From assembly GCA_934086315.1 (NCBI GenBank), contig CAKOHZ010000001.1, forward strand, positions 1 through 64,000: 64,000 nt of DNA. The letters are read 5' to 3'. The notes under the pieces are model-generated. The model saw only the letters and a program-made list of their open reading frames with translations. It was not told where the DNA came from and did not search any database. The position numbers and the translations under genes are program-made. This document shows, in pieces, positions 9,269 to 18,383 of the stretch (position 1 is its first letter; every line of letters starts with the position of its first letter). This stretch comes from an uncultured Bacilli bacterium (GTDB taxonomy: Bacteria; Bacillota_I; Bacilli_A; RF39; UBA660).

Positions 9269-9664
9269 CTACCATACGTAAGCTAAAACTTCTCCACCAA
9301 GTTTTTTAGCTCTAGCTTCCTTATCAGTCATAAGACCTTCTGATGTAGAAACAATAGCTATACCTAGTCCATTAAGAACTCTTGGCATTTCATCAGCTTT
9401 AGCATATACACGTAATCCTGGTTTACTTATTCTTTTTAAGCCAGTGATTACTCTTTCTTTAGTTTTTGAATATTTAAGGTTTAACACGATCATTTCACCA
9501 ACAGCTAATTTATTAGTATCATAACCATCAATAAAACCTTCTTTAGTTAAAATATCTGCAATACCTTTAGTCATTTTAGTACCAGGTATTTCAACAGTTT
9601 TGTACTTCATAGCATTAGCATTACGAATTCTTGTAAGCATATCTGCTATAGTGTCATTAACCAT
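9269..9664 (-). CDS. rpsH: 30S ribosomal protein S8
   Basis: S8, 131 residues. It begins [25 protein letters not shown] and ends with [48 protein letters not shown], the full S8 sequence. It binds the central domain of 16S rRNA and in E. coli represses the spc operon. Its GGGAGG ribosome-binding site lies inside the coding frame of the unknown ORF upstream. Confidence 0.98.
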   Translation of the reverse strand: MVNDTIADMLTRIRNANAMKYKTVEIPGTKMTKGIADILTKEGFIDGYDTNKLAVGEMIVLNLKYSKTKERVITGLKRISKPGLRVYAKADEMPRVLNGLGIAIVSTSEGLMTDKEARAKKLGGEVLAYVW

Positions 9665-9938
9665 TATAGGCCTCCCTTCTTATTAACACTCGCCTGTTAA
9701 TGTTTGGTTTTACAGGATTTTCTCCTGTTAATATTTCATTGTAATATGCGATATTGTCTTCACATTCACGCATTTTTTCATCACATTCTTCAATTAATTT
9801 GTGATCTATATTATCACTCTCTAACAAAGATTGTTTTAAATAAGCATATCTAAAATAAGTATTTGTCTCATCAGTAATGAGTACATCAATAGGTAAATCA
9901 CCTATTAATGTAGTACTACCAACTTGATTTTTTAACAC
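9657..9938 (-). CDS. Unknown 93-residue ORF between rpsN and rpsH
   Basis: An open frame fills the whole 251-base gap between rpsN and rpsH, where only 20-30 bases are normal. A GTG start at 9938, with AAAGGA ten bases upstream, would overlap the end of rpsN by 23 bases; the stop overlaps the rpsH start by eight bases. The predicted product is acidic in the middle ([20 protein letters not shown], then [14 protein letters not shown]) and basic at the end ([15 protein letters not shown]), with no membrane segment or signal. I recognise no family. It may be an inserted gene, an operon-specific small protein, or an untranslated spacer with a chance frame. Confidence 0.45.
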   Translation of the reverse strand: MLKNQVGSTTLIGDLPIDVLITDETNTYFRYAYLKQSLLESDNIDHKLIEECDEKMRECEDNIAYYNEILTGENPVKPNINRRVLIRREAYNG

Positions 9939-10101
9939 CAGGAATTTGTCCTTTATATGCTAACTCTCTAAAGCAAATACGGCATAGACCAAATTTACTT
10001 AATACACCATGTGGACGACCACATCTAGTACATCTAGAATAATTTCTAGTTGAGAATTTACTACCTCTTTGTTGAGCTATAACTTTACTTTTCTTTGCCA
10101 T
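9916..10101 (-). CDS. rpsN: 30S ribosomal protein S14, zinc type
   Basis: The short S14 form, 61 residues. Four cysteines in CTRCGRP and [13 protein letters not shown] bind zinc, as in S14 paralogues of the C+ type. [11 protein letters not shown] and the C-terminal SSW are typical. It follows rplE in normal order; the unknown ORF overlaps its last codons. Confidence 0.97.
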   Translation of the reverse strand: MAKKSKVIAQQRGSKFSTRNYSRCTRCGRPHGVLSKFGLCRICFRELAYKGQIPGVKKSSW

Positions 10102-10115
10102 AAATATTTCCTTTC

Positions 10116-10655
10116 CTACTTTCTAAAAGGTAACCCAAATTCAGTTAATAATGCTAGAGCTTCTTCATTAGTATTAGCAGTAGTTACCATAACGATATCT
10201 AAACCTCTAACCTTAATAACTTGATCATATTCTACTTCAGGAAATACTAATTGTTCTTTGATACCAAGAGTATAATTACCTCTTCCATCAAAACTATTTT
10301 TAGAAATACCTCTAAAGTCTCTAACTCTTGGAAGTGCAATTGTAATTAATTTATTTAAGAAGTTATACATATTATCTCCTCTTAAAGTAACCTTACAACC
10401 AATTTTATTTCCTTCTCTAAGTTTGAAACCAGCTATTGACTTTTTAGCAGTAGTTACTACTGGTTTTTGACCAGATATAGCTTCTAAGTCACGAACAGCA
10501 GCATCTAAAAACTTTTGATCATTAATAGCATCTCCTACACCCATATTTAGAACAATTTTTTCTAAACGTGGAACTTGCATTTTAGTAGTGTAGTTAAACT
10601 TTTTAGTTAAATTTGGAACTATTTCTTCTTCATATAATTTTTTTAATGTTTCCAT
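10116..10655 (-). CDS. rplE: 50S ribosomal protein L5
   Basis: L5, 179 residues. [51 protein letters not shown] and [18 protein letters not shown] are diagnostic. It binds 5S rRNA and contacts P-site tRNA. It sits eight bases after rplX. Confidence 0.98.
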   Translation of the reverse strand: METLKKLYEEEIVPNLTKKFNYTTKMQVPRLEKIVLNMGVGDAINDQKFLDAAVRDLEAISGQKPVVTTAKKSIAGFKLREGNKIGCKVTLRGDNMYNFLNKLITIALPRVRDFRGISKNSFDGRGNYTLGIKEQLVFPEVEYDQVIKVRGLDIVMVTTANTNEEALALLTEFGLPFRK

Positions 10656-10662
10656 AATTCAC

Positions 10663-10971
10663 CTACTTACTTTCTTTTTCATCTTTTTTCTTAGAAGCTT
10701 TTTTTTCTTTAACTTCCTTTTTTACTTCTTTTTTTGTTTCTTTTTTAGATTCTTTAGCTAATACTTTAACGTTAGAAATATGAATAGGAGCTTCTACTTC
10801 TAATATTCCACCAGATTCGTTAGTACGATTTGGTTTAACATGTTTTTTAACGATATTAACACCGTCAACTACTACTCTATTATCTTTTCTAAGTACGTTA
10901 AGTACTTTACCTTCTTTTCCTTTATTACTTCCTGTAATAACACGTACGTTATCTCCAACTTTTATCTTCAT
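10663..10971 (-). CDS. rplX: 50S ribosomal protein L24 with lysine-rich tail
   Basis: L24, 102 residues. The KOW motif (KIKVGDNVRVITGSNKGKEGKVL) and VDGVNIVKKHVKP are normal. The C terminus carries about 28 residues made almost only of Lys, Glu and Ser. L24 is an early assembly protein near the tunnel exit, so a highly charged tail there would face the cytosol or the nascent chain. A similar charged tail is present on L3 in this same operon. Confidence 0.96.
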   Translation of the reverse strand: MKIKVGDNVRVITGSNKGKEGKVLNVLRKDNRVVVDGVNIVKKHVKPNRTNESGGILEVEAPIHISNVKVLAKESKKETKKEVKKEVKEKKASKKKDEKESK

Positions 10972-10980
10972 GTTAGCCTC

Positions 10981-11349
10981 CTATAATACTTCTGGAGCTA
11001 GTGAAACAATTTTCATATAGTTCTTATCGCGAAGTTCACGAGCTACAGGTCCTAGAACACGAGTTCCTACAGGACTATTATCATCTTTAATTAGTACGCA
11101 AGCATTGTCATCAAATTTAATATGACTTCCGTCTGCTCTACTAACACCTTGTACTGTTCTAACAATAACAGCTTTTACTACTTTTCCTTTTGGAGTGTTT
11201 GAATTTGGGATAGCTTTCTTTACTGTACCAACAACAACATCTCCTATATTACCGCTTTTAACTTTACTTCCACCAAGTACTCTGATTACTAAGATTTCAC
11301 GAGCGCCTGAATTGTCAGCTACCTTTAAACGGCTTTCTGGTTGTATCAT
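10981..11349 (-). CDS. rplN: 50S ribosomal protein L14
   Basis: L14, 122 residues, complete: [54 protein letters not shown] and [26 protein letters not shown]. It forms an intersubunit bridge and contacts L19. Standard position between rpsQ and rplX. Confidence 0.98.
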   Translation of the reverse strand: MIQPESRLKVADNSGAREILVIRVLGGSKVKSGNIGDVVVGTVKKAIPNSNTPKGKVVKAVIVRTVQGVSRADGSHIKFDDNACVLIKDDNSPVGTRVLGPVARELRDKNYMKIVSLAPEVL

Positions 11350-11367
11350 AACTCTCTCCTTTCTTAA

Positions 11368-11625
11368 TTAAAGAATAACAGCTTCCTCAACAATACTATC
11401 TAAAACATATCTTTTAGTTTTTGATAGAGGACGAGAAGATACAACTTTAACTATATCTCCTACTTTAGCTTTATTCTCTTCATCATGTACTGCATACTTT
11501 TTAGTAGTTTTTACATTTTTATTGTAAAGTGGATGCTTTTTATAAGTTACAACAGCAATTGTAATTGTTTTATTATTAGCTGCACTAACAACTTTACCAA
11601 CTAATTCTTGTTTTACGTTTTCCAT
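11368..11625 (-). CDS. rpsQ: 30S ribosomal protein S17
   Basis: S17, 85 residues with an OB fold. [41 protein letters not shown] and [20 protein letters not shown] match the family throughout. Its first base overlaps the end of rpmC. Confidence 0.98.
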   Translation of the reverse strand: MENVKQELVGKVVSAANNKTITIAVVTYKKHPLYNKNVKTTKKYAVHDEENKAKVGDIVKVVSSRPLSKTKRYVLDSIVEEAVIL

Positions 11626-11840
11626 TACTTGCTATCCTCCTTACCTTCATTTAATTCTCTTTCTCTAATAACTGTTTTAATTTTAGCAACTTCATGTCTT
11701 AATTCTTTAATTCTATGAGGTTTTTCTAAATTACCAGTTGATAGAGAAAACTTCAAATTAAATAATTCCTTTTTATTCTCTTCAAGTTTCTTATTTAATT
11801 CTTCAGTGGTTAATTTTCTAATTTCAGTCATCTTTATCAT
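11625..11840 (-). CDS. rpmC: 50S ribosomal protein L29
   Basis: L29, 68-71 residues, a two-helix protein at the tunnel exit that helps dock [60 protein letters not shown] is normal. The ATG at 11840 forms a TAATG junction with rplP; the ATG three codons later (11831), giving MTEIRKL, matches the family start better, so the exact start is open. Confidence 0.96.
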   Translation of the reverse strand: MIKMTEIRKLTTEELNKKLEENKKELFNLKFSLSTGNLEKPHRIKELRHEVAKIKTVIRERELNEGKEDSK

Positions 11841-12262
11841 TATTTAGCCACTTCCTTTGCTACAAATTTTGTTTTAATTGGTAGTTTATGAGATGCTAAA
11901 CGGAAAGCTTCACGAGCTATTTCTTCAGTAACATCAGTCATTTCGAACATGATTTTACCTTCTTTAACTACAGCTGCCCATTCTTCAACATTACCTTTTC
12001 CACTACCCATACGAACCTCAGCAGGTTTCTTAGTTCTTGCTAAGTGTGGGAAAATGTTAATATATACTTTTCCTCTTTTAAAATTCTTCATATGACGAGT
12101 CATAGCAATTCTTGCTGCTTCAATTTGTCTAGCAGTGATGTATGCTCCTTCTTTAGCCATTAGTCCATATTCACCTTTAGTAAGTACTGTGTTACCTTTA
12201 GCTTTTCCTTCGTAACTAATTCTATGAGGTTTTCTATATTTAGTTCTTTTTGGAATTAACAT
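11840..12262 (-). CDS. rplP: 50S ribosomal protein L16
   Basis: L16, 140 residues: [14 protein letters not shown] at the start and [23 protein letters not shown] in the core. The ATG at 12262 is preferred because GGAGG lies about eight bases upstream; the ATG two codons earlier would be only two bases from it. The start lies inside the 3' end of rpsC, which overlaps by 23 bases. Confidence 0.97.
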   Translation of the reverse strand: MLIPKRTKYRKPHRISYEGKAKGNTVLTKGEYGLMAKEGAYITARQIEAARIAMTRHMKNFKRGKVYINIFPHLARTKKPAEVRMGSGKGNVEEWAAVVKEGKIMFEMTDVTEEIAREAFRLASHKLPIKTKFVAKEVAK

Positions 12263-12917
12263 TTTCATTACCTCCCTTTATCTTTTTAGCAGGAAGTATT
12301 TCACCTTTATAAATCCATACTTTAACACCGATCTTACCATAAATAGTATCAGCTTCTTTATGAGCATAATCTATATCTGCTCTTAAAGTATGTAGAGGTA
12401 CAGTTCCTTCAGTATAGAATTCTGTTCTAGCCATTTCAGCACCAGCTAAACGTCCAGAAACAGCAACCTTAATACCTACAGCTCCTGCTTTCATTGTATT
12501 TCTAATAGCTCTCTTTTGAACTGCTCTAAATGAAGCTCTATTTTGAATTTGAAGTGCAATTGATTCAGCTACTAATGCAGCATTTAAATCAGGATTCTTA
12601 ACTTCAACTATAGATAAATAGATTTCTTCTCCAGTTAATTTTTGTAAAGCTTTTTTATGTCTTTCAATATCAGCTCCACCTTTACCAATAATGATACCAG
12701 GTTTAGATGTATTGATTGTAACATTTGTTCTTTTATTATTTCTTTCGATTATGATAGAAGCAACTGAACATCCTTTTAATTCTTTATCTAAATATTTTCT
12801 AATCTTTAAATCAGTATTTAAATATTTAGCAAAATCTTTAGTTGGTGCATACCATTTACTTTCCCAGTCTCTATTAACACCAATTCTAAGTCCGACTGGA
12901 CTTACCTTTTGTCCCAT
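12240..12917 (-). CDS. rpsC: 30S ribosomal protein S3
   Basis: S3, 225 residues. [20 protein letters not shown], the KH-type motif [15 protein letters not shown], and [21 protein letters not shown] are diagnostic. It lines the mRNA entry site. The last codons overlap the rplP start in another frame, which probably couples the two. Confidence 0.98.
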   Translation of the reverse strand: MGQKVSPVGLRIGVNRDWESKWYAPTKDFAKYLNTDLKIRKYLDKELKGCSVASIIIERNNKRTNVTINTSKPGIIIGKGGADIERHKKALQKLTGEEIYLSIVEVKNPDLNAALVAESIALQIQNRASFRAVQKRAIRNTMKAGAVGIKVAVSGRLAGAEMARTEFYTEGTVPLHTLRADIDYAHKEADTIYGKIGVKVWIYKGEILPAKKIKGGNENVNSKKN

Positions 12918-12919
12918 GT

Positions 12920-13270
12920 TTAGTCCTCCTTCTTTTGCATATTATCTGTAACACATACATAAATATGACTTGTTCTATGATAATTCTTAGCAACTCTAGA
13001 GTGAGATGCAGCTTTTCTTCTCTTTAAAGTTCTTCCTTCGTTAATGTAAGTTTCTTTGATAACTAAATCTTCTTTATTAGCTCCAAAATTATTAACTGCA
13101 TTAGCTACAGCAGAATTTAAAACTTTAATAATTAATCTACTTGCTTTAGTATTAGTAGTAAGTAGAATTGCTTCAGCTTGAGATACATTCTTACCTCTGA
13201 TAAGATCAAGAGTCATTCTAGCTTTTCTTGGTGCTATTTGTGCACCTTTATGTATACTATAAGTTTCCAT
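12920..13270 (-). CDS. rplV: 50S ribosomal protein L22
   Basis: L22, 116 residues. [24 protein letters not shown], then the tunnel-loop stretch [40 protein letters not shown]. The extended loop lines the exit tunnel, where macrolide resistance changes occur in other bacteria. Standard position between rpsS and rpsC. Confidence 0.98.
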   Translation of the reverse strand: METYSIHKGAQIAPRKARMTLDLIRGKNVSQAEAILLTTNTKASRLIIKVLNSAVANAVNNFGANKEDLVIKETYINEGRTLKRRKAASHSRVAKNYHRTSHIYVCVTDNMQKKED

Positions 13271-13282
13271 TCAATTTACCTC

Positions 13283-13552
13283 CTACTTCTTACCGCTGCC
13301 AGCGTGGCCAGTAAACTTACGAGTTGCAGAGAACTCTCCAAGTTTGTGTCCTACCATATCTTCAGTTACATATACAGGAATAAATTCTTTTCCATTATGT
13401 ACAGCAAATGTATGACCTACAAAATCAGGATAAATTGTAGAACGTCTTGACCAAGTTTTTATAACTTCTTTTTTACCTTTTTCATTTAATTCTCTAACTC
13501 TTTTTAATAGTCTAGGGAATGTATAAGGTCCTTTTTTCAAACTTCTTGACAT
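13283..13552 (-). CDS. rpsS: 30S ribosomal protein S19
   Basis: S19, 89 residues: [73 protein letters not shown]. It sits on the head of the 30S with S13. It lies 20 bases downstream of rplB and 12 bases upstream of rplV, in normal order. Confidence 0.98.
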   Translation of the reverse strand: MSRSLKKGPYTFPRLLKRVRELNEKGKKEVIKTWSRRSTIYPDFVGHTFAVHNGKEFIPVYVTEDMVGHKLGEFSATRKFTGHAGSGKK

Positions 13553-13571
13553 TTTAACGGTTCCTTTCTAA

Positions 13572-14402
13572 TTATTTCTTACGACGAGACATTATTAATT
13601 TCTCAGATGCTTTTTTAGTTTTTCTAGTCTTTAATCCTAGAGCTGGTTTACCCCAAGGAGTCATTGGTTGAGCACGTCCAACTGGAGCTCTACCTTCACC
13701 ACCACCATGTGGGTGATCATTAGGGTTCATAACAGATCCACGAACTGTAGGTCTAATTCCCATATGTCTTTTTCTTCCTGCTTTACCTAAGCTTACTAAT
13801 TCATAGTCAGTATTTCCAACTTCTCCAATAGTAGCACGACAATTAGCAAGAATTTTTCTAGTTTCACCACTCTTAAGTCTTACGATAACATATTTACCTT
13901 CTCTACCTAAGATTTGAACACTACTACCTGCACTTCTAGCAAGTTTAGCTCCAGCACCTGGGTTTAATTCAACATTGTGAACCATAGTTCCTACTGGAAT
14001 ATTTTCAAGTGGTAATGTATTACCAACCTTAATGTCAGCATTTACTCCACTTTCAATTTTATCTCCAACTTTTAAGTTAAGTGGAGCAATTATATATCTC
14101 TTTTCACCATCAGCATAATTAATTAATGCGATGTTTGCACTTCTGTTTGGATCATATTCGATTGAAGCTACTCTACCATCAATACCATCTTTAGTTCTTT
14201 TGAAATCTATAACACGATATTTACGTCTAACTCCACCACCGATATGACGAACAGTTATCTTACCTTGATTATTTCTTCCGCCTGTTTTACTTTTTTTAAC
14301 AAGAAGACTTTTTTCTGGAGTACTCTTAGTAATTTCATCATTAATTAATGTACTCATACCTCTTGTTCCAGGAGTATTAGGCTTATAATTCTTAATTGGC
14401 AT
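13572..14402 (-). CDS. rplB: 50S ribosomal protein L2
   Basis: L2, 276 residues, a core protein of the peptidyl-transferase centre. [40 protein letters not shown] and the C-terminal [21 protein letters not shown], which carries the conserved His, are all intact. Standard place between rplW and rpsS. Confidence 0.98.
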   Translation of the reverse strand: MPIKNYKPNTPGTRGMSTLINDEITKSTPEKSLLVKKSKTGGRNNQGKITVRHIGGGVRRKYRVIDFKRTKDGIDGRVASIEYDPNRSANIALINYADGEKRYIIAPLNLKVGDKIESGVNADIKVGNTLPLENIPVGTMVHNVELNPGAGAKLARSAGSSVQILGREGKYVIVRLKSGETRKILANCRATIGEVGNTDYELVSLGKAGRKRHMGIRPTVRGSVMNPNDHPHGGGEGRAPVGRAQPMTPWGKPALGLKTRKTKKASEKLIMSRRKK

Positions 14403-14412
14403 ATTATCCCTC

Positions 14413-14676
14413 CTAGTATTCTATAGAAGAGCCTTCTGCAAGTTTAACATATGCTTTCTTATAAGCAGTTGTTGTACCTGTATATCTTCCTACTCTTCTT
14501 TTCTTTTGTACAGCATTTACAGTATTAACATTTACAACTTTAACATTGAATTGTTTTTCAATTTCATTTTTAATTTGAGTCTTATTAGCCTTAGGGCTTA
14601 CTTTAAATACATATACATTATTTGATTTTAATGATTCGCTTTTCTCAGTAATAACTGGTGCTAAGATAATATTCAT
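14413..14676 (-). CDS. rplW: 50S ribosomal protein L23
   Basis: L23, 87 residues: [49 protein letters not shown] then [20 protein letters not shown]. It lies at the tunnel exit and is the docking site for trigger factor and SRP. It overlaps rplD by one base. Confidence 0.97.
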   Translation of the reverse strand: MNIILAPVITEKSESLKSNNVYVFKVSPKANKTQIKNEIEKQFNVKVVNVNTVNAVQKKRRVGRYTGTTTAYKKAYVKLAEGSSIEY

Positions 14677-15299
14677 TAGTTAAGCACCTCCTCAATTTTC
14701 TTAACTGAAGATTCGTCAATTAATAAGTAACTAGCTGCTACTAAATCTAAAACGTTAATTTCATTGAAAGCAACTACAGCAACTTTATTATTGTTACGAG
14801 AAGCTAAGAATAAATTTTCGTTTTCATCAGCATATACAACTAAAGCTTTACCATCAACTTTAAGATTTTTTAACATTTCATTAAATGTCTTAGTTTTGTT
14901 ATCAGCTAAATTTAAGTTTTCAACAATTACTAATTCTTTGTCTTGGAATTTAGATGTTAAAGCACTCTTTAATGCTAATCTTCTTTCTTTTCTATTTTGT
15001 TTTTTATCATATTTTCTTGGTTTTGGTCCAAATACAATTCCACCACCTGGCCATTGAGGGCTTCTAGTAGATCCTTGTCTTGCATTACCTGTACCTTTTT
15101 GTTTGTATGGCTTACGTCCACCGCCAGAAACTTCGCTTCTAGTTTTAGTTGAAGCAGTTCCTTGTCTTAAAGATGCTTGAGCAAGTACGATTGCATCATG
15201 CATAACTGGTTCATTTACTTCAATGTTCCAAACGCTATCTTTAAGTGTTATATCTTTAACTTTTTCACCTTTTTGGTTTAAAACTTGAGTCTTTGCCAT
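14676..15299 (-). CDS. rplD: 50S ribosomal protein L4
   Basis: L4, 207 residues. ARQGTASTKTRSEVSGGGRKPYKQKGTGNARQGSTRSPQWPGGG is the long tunnel loop, followed by the globular domain. In E. coli and some other bacteria L4 represses its own S10 operon through the leader mRNA; the leader here (16410-16545) is structured enough for that, but this is not shown. It overlaps rplC and rplW by one base each. Confidence 0.98.
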   Translation of the reverse strand: MAKTQVLNQKGEKVKDITLKDSVWNIEVNEPVMHDAIVLAQASLRQGTASTKTRSEVSGGGRKPYKQKGTGNARQGSTRSPQWPGGGIVFGPKPRKYDKKQNRKERRLALKSALTSKFQDKELVIVENLNLADNKTKTFNEMLKNLKVDGKALVVYADENENLFLASRNNNKVAVVAFNEINVLDLVAASYLLIDESSVKKIEEVLN

Positions 15300-16081
15300 T
15301 ATTCAGAAACCTCCTTACTTTCAGTAGTTTCAGCTTCATTAGCTTCAGAACTTGTAACTTCACTATTAACGACTTCTTCAGTTACAACACTTTCTTCTAC
15401 TTCTGGTTCGCTTACAACTTCCTCATATGAAACTAGTTCAACAGCAGGAGTATTTTTACTACCTTTAATAGCTTCTCTAATAAATACAAATGTGTTTTTA
15501 GCACCTGGAACATTTCCACTTACTAAAATGTATTTATTTTCAGTATCAACATCTACTATCATTAAATTTTGGATAGTAACTTGTTCATTACCCATATGTC
15601 CTGGTAACTTCTTACCCTTTAAAACACGCATAGGTCTCATAGTACCCATTGAACCTACTCTTCTATGATATGTAGATCCGTGAGTTTCAGGTCCACGAGA
15701 TTGATTCCATCTCTTAATTACACCTTGGAAACCTTTACCCTTTGATGTACCAGTTACATCAACTGTGTCTCCGCTTTGAAATACATCAGCACTAATAACT
15801 TGTCCAAGAGTATAAGAAGAAGTATCAATTCCTCTAATTTCTTTTAAGAAGCGCTTAGGTTGTGTATTTGCTTTTTTAACATGTCCCATTTCTGGTTTGT
15901 TAGATGATTTAACTTTTTTGTCAAATGCACCTACTTGAATTGCATCATACCCATCTTTATCAACAGTTTTAACTTGTGTTACAACATTTGGTTCAACTTC
16001 GATAACAGTAACAGGTATTAATTTTCCGTCAGTTGAGAATACTTCAGTCATTCCAACTTTACGTCCTAAGATTCCTTTCAT
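15299..16081 (-). CDS. rplC: 50S ribosomal protein L3 with acidic C-terminal extension
   Basis: L3, 260 residues, about 50 longer than usual. Residues 1-205 are the normal protein ([54 protein letters not shown]). The remaining C-terminal stretch is rich in Glu, Val, Ser and Thr and nearly free of basic residues. L3 helps shape the peptidyl-transferase centre; its C terminus lies on the surface, so an acidic tail could be tolerated. The extension is in frame and ends normally. Confidence 0.97.
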   Translation of the reverse strand: MKGILGRKVGMTEVFSTDGKLIPVTVIEVEPNVVTQVKTVDKDGYDAIQVGAFDKKVKSSNKPEMGHVKKANTQPKRFLKEIRGIDTSSYTLGQVISADVFQSGDTVDVTGTSKGKGFQGVIKRWNQSRGPETHGSTYHRRVGSMGTMRPMRVLKGKKLPGHMGNEQVTIQNLMIVDVDTENKYILVSGNVPGAKNTFVFIREAIKGSKNTPAVELVSYEEVVSEPEVEESVVTEEVVNSEVTSSEANEAETTESKEVSE

Positions 16082-16100
16082 TTTACATTTCCTTTCCTAA

Positions 16101-16409
16101 TTATTTTTTAATTTGAATATCTACACCGCTAGGTAAATCTAAATGAGCTAACGCATCAATAGTTTCTTTACTAGGATTTTCGATATCAATTAATCTTTTG
16201 TGAGTTCTAATTTCGAATTGTTCACGAGAATCTTTATATTTGTGAACAGCTCTTAGAATAGTGATTTTTTCAATCTCAGTTGGTAGTGGAACAGGTCCGC
16301 TAACAACTCCACCAGTTCTTTTAACAGTCTCAACAATTTTTGCAGCAGCTTGATCAACACTTCTATGATCAAAAGATTTAAGTCTGATTCTTACTTTGTC
16401 TTTAGACAT
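16101..16409 (-). CDS. rpsJ: 30S ribosomal protein S10
   Basis: S10, 102 residues: [68 protein letters not shown]. First gene of the operon, with a GGAGG ribosome-binding site. It works in tRNA binding and, with NusB, in rRNA antitermination, which suits the boxA-like leader at the left edge of the window. Confidence 0.98.
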   Translation of the reverse strand: MSKDKVRIRLKSFDHRSVDQAAAKIVETVKRTGGVVSGPVPLPTEIEKITILRAVHKYKDSREQFEIRTHKRLIDIENPSKETIDALAHLDLPSGVDIQIKK

Positions 16410-16545
16410 ATTAATTTTCCTCCTTCGCCTATAATATTTTTTTATAGACTTGCTAAATGCAAATTACCTGATTTTAAAATTAAGTTAATTCAACTTAACC
16501 TGGTGTATCAGCAACCTTGCACATCATCGCCAGTCGTTCGATATA
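16410..16545 (-). promoter_or_regulatory. Structured leader of the S10 operon
   Basis: About 130 untranslated bases lie between the S10 promoter and rpsJ. On the minus strand I see a CTGG...CCAG-closed element (about 16498-16533), a hairpin with arms TTAAGTT / AACTTAA, and an eight-pair stem just before the ribosome-binding site (plus-strand arms 16427-16434 and 16442-16449). This is compatible with a ribosomal-protein autoregulatory leader. Confidence 0.5.
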
Positions 16546-16546
16546 G

Positions 16547-16575
16547 ATTATATTCTAAAAGAACAAAAAAATCAA
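16547..16575 (-). promoter_or_regulatory. Promoter of the S10-spc-alpha operon
   Basis: Minus-strand -35 TTGATT (16570-16575), a 17-base spacer and a perfect -10 TATAAT (16547-16552). The -35 lies inside the 3' arm of the terminator of the preceding gene. No other good promoter was noticed within the operon. Confidence 0.8.
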
Positions 16576-16593
16576 GCATTTTTTCTTGATTTT
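16568..16593 (-). terminator. Terminator behind the glycosyltransferase pseudogene
   Basis: Stem AAAATCAAG / CTTGATTTT (16585-16593 with 16568-16576) and an eight-base loop, followed by a T-run on the minus strand. Its 3' arm also supplies the -35 box of the S10 promoter. Confidence 0.75.
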
Positions 16594-16646
16594 CCTCATA
16601 TTTTTCATTTTTTATGAATATTCTTATCAAAAATTAAAATTTATTA

Positions 16647-17737
16647 CTATTTCATATCAATTATTAGTTTAATTAAATCATAAGCAGATCTATTATTAAT
16701 ATACTTTTCTTGATATTTAATCATCTTTTCTTGCATATGTTTATTATTTAAAATTTCATGAACTGTATCTAATATCTCATCTTTGTTATTGCATTTTAAA
16801 CTCATACCATGATTTTCAAAAAAATTTGTGTTATAAGTTTCTATTCCAGGTATTGGATAAATATGTATTAGAGGTTTTCTCATACATGCTATCTCAGTAG
16901 AACTAAGTCCACCTGGTTTAGACATAACAATATCTGAAGAATATATTAAATCATTTATATTATTAACAAATCCAAATACTATTAAATTTTCTCTATTCAT
17001 AGATATTAATTCATTATATAATTTTTTATTGCCTCCACATACAACAATAACCTTACATTTATTTTGATTTAACACATCATCTATTATTTCATAAATTTTA
17101 CCAAATCCCATACTACCAAGCATAACAAGTATAGTTTTTTCATCCGGATCTATACCAAGTTCATTTCTAATATTTTTAGCTTTAAATACAAATCTACTAG
17201 ATACAGGTATTCCACTACCATATAAAATATCTTTATTGCAGCCTTTCTCAATATATCTTTCTTCTTGTCCTTTTTGCATAATCAAATAATTAGGCATAGT
17301 TTCTTCTATAAATGGACAAGGTTCATAATCAGTAGATATTGATATAAATTTAATATTTTTATCATAATGCTTTCTAATTGCAGTTAAAGTTAAAAAGCAG
17401 GAAATAAATGAGTAGTAACAACTAAATCAAAAGACCCATTTTTAATATAATTATAAAGCCTACGAGCGTGCATTTTATTAACAAGATACACTGGACTAGT
17501 AACACCACTTTTACTATATAATTCACCCAATTTATATATATTTTTAAATGCTTTACCATTACCCTTTAAAGAATTCAAATATATCTTCTCAGTCATTCTA
17601 TTACCAGAAGTATTAACTATATCATAAAAATTCTTAAACTCACAATTAATACTGTTTTCTTTCAATTCCTCCTCTATATATCTAGCACAAGAATTATGAC
17701 CACCACCAGTACTACAAGATAATATCAACACTTTCAT
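16647..17737 (-). pseudogene. Diacylglycerol glucosyltransferase (MGDG synthase/UgtP-like), frameshifted
   Basis: Two open frames (17390-17737 and 16647-17297) together make one UgtP/MGDG-synthase-type protein of about 363 residues. The N-terminal half has LSCSTGGGHNSCARYIEEEL; the C-terminal half has LVMLGSMGFGKI and the nucleotide-sugar motif SKPGGLSSTEIACMRKPLI. The break is a single missing base in a T-run (plus-strand A-run 17392-17396): adding one T continues HLFPAF as LTLTAIRKHYDKNIKF and joins the second frame without further stops. Such enzymes add glucose to diacylglycerol to make membrane glycolipids. The start overlaps the upstream acyltransferase in an ATGA junction. It could be a real pseudogene, a programmed shift or an assembly error in the homopolymer. 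Confidence 0.8.
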
Positions 17738-18314
17738 AAATCTATCTCCTTATTTCTATTTCTTAAATCCTCAATTCTATCTTTATATTCAAGTTCCATA
17801 TTTAGATACACCGGATCCATTACAACAGCACATATACATTTCTTTCTCTTATATATTTTATAAATGCCTTTTGAATTTGTAAATACAAATCTAATAGGTT
17901 GAACACCAACATTAGAATCAACCGTAATCTTAAAAGCACCATACTTAAAATCTCTTATCTTTTCATAATATGGCTACATCGCAGCTTCAGGATACATATG
18001 TAAAATAAATTTATTATTAAAAACATTCTTTATTTCACTATAAAATTTATCCTTCTTTTTTCTTTCCTTCGGAATAGGCATTGCAAATAACAAACGTATT
18101 ATTTTTCTAACAACAGGTATTTTAAAATTCTCCTCCAATGTTGAATAATGAACACGTCTTGGATAATATATAAGTCCTATCAAAGTGCAATCTAAATAAT
18201 GTACATGATTAGAGATTGATACAAAACCTTTATCTTTAATTTGAAAGTTAAAGGAGCCCAATTATGAGTTAACTGTTCATCACCTTTAAGTTTAGAATAA
18301 TCATATTTTTTCAT
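17734..18314 (-). pseudogene. 1-acylglycerol-3-phosphate acyltransferase-like (PlsC family), broken twice
   Basis: A PlsC-type acyltransferase of about 193 residues with two lesions. The start at 18312-18314 (GGTG five bases before) reads MKKYDYSKLKGDEQLTHNWA; one base is then missing near 18243-18256, after which the frame continues with the acyltransferase motif SNHVHYLD (HX4D). Further on, MYPEAAM is followed by TAG at 17974-17976 where the family has Trp (EAAMWPYYEK...), then PYYEKIRDFKYGAFKI and the rest run open to a TGA that overlaps the next start. The enzyme would make phosphatidic acid. Both this gene and its neighbour are damaged, so the unit has probably lost its function. Confidence 0.75.
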
Positions 18315-18328
18315 AGTTCACCAAAAAA

Positions 18329-18357
18329 ATTATATCATATTTTTAATTCAAAACAAA
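18329..18357 (-). promoter_or_regulatory. Promoter of the lipid gene pair
   Basis: Minus-strand -10 TATAAT (18329-18334) with an extended TG, and TTTGTT 17 bases upstream (18352-18357). It still looks functional although both downstream genes are broken. Confidence 0.55.
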
Positions 18358-18358
18358 A

Positions 18359-18374
18359 AGAGGTATTAACCTCT
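18359..18374 (-). terminator. Terminator behind the 18.4-20.2 kb gene
   Basis: Stem AGAGGT / ACCTCT with a four-base loop, then TTTTTG on the minus strand. It lies directly after the stop. Confidence 0.75.
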
Positions 18375-18383
18375 CTTTACATT

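Noticed and set aside
17974..17976. Reading the internal TAG of the PlsC-like gene as a recoded codon
   Set aside because: TAG and TGA are both used as normal stops in this window, and the same gene has a further frameshift, so decay explains it better.
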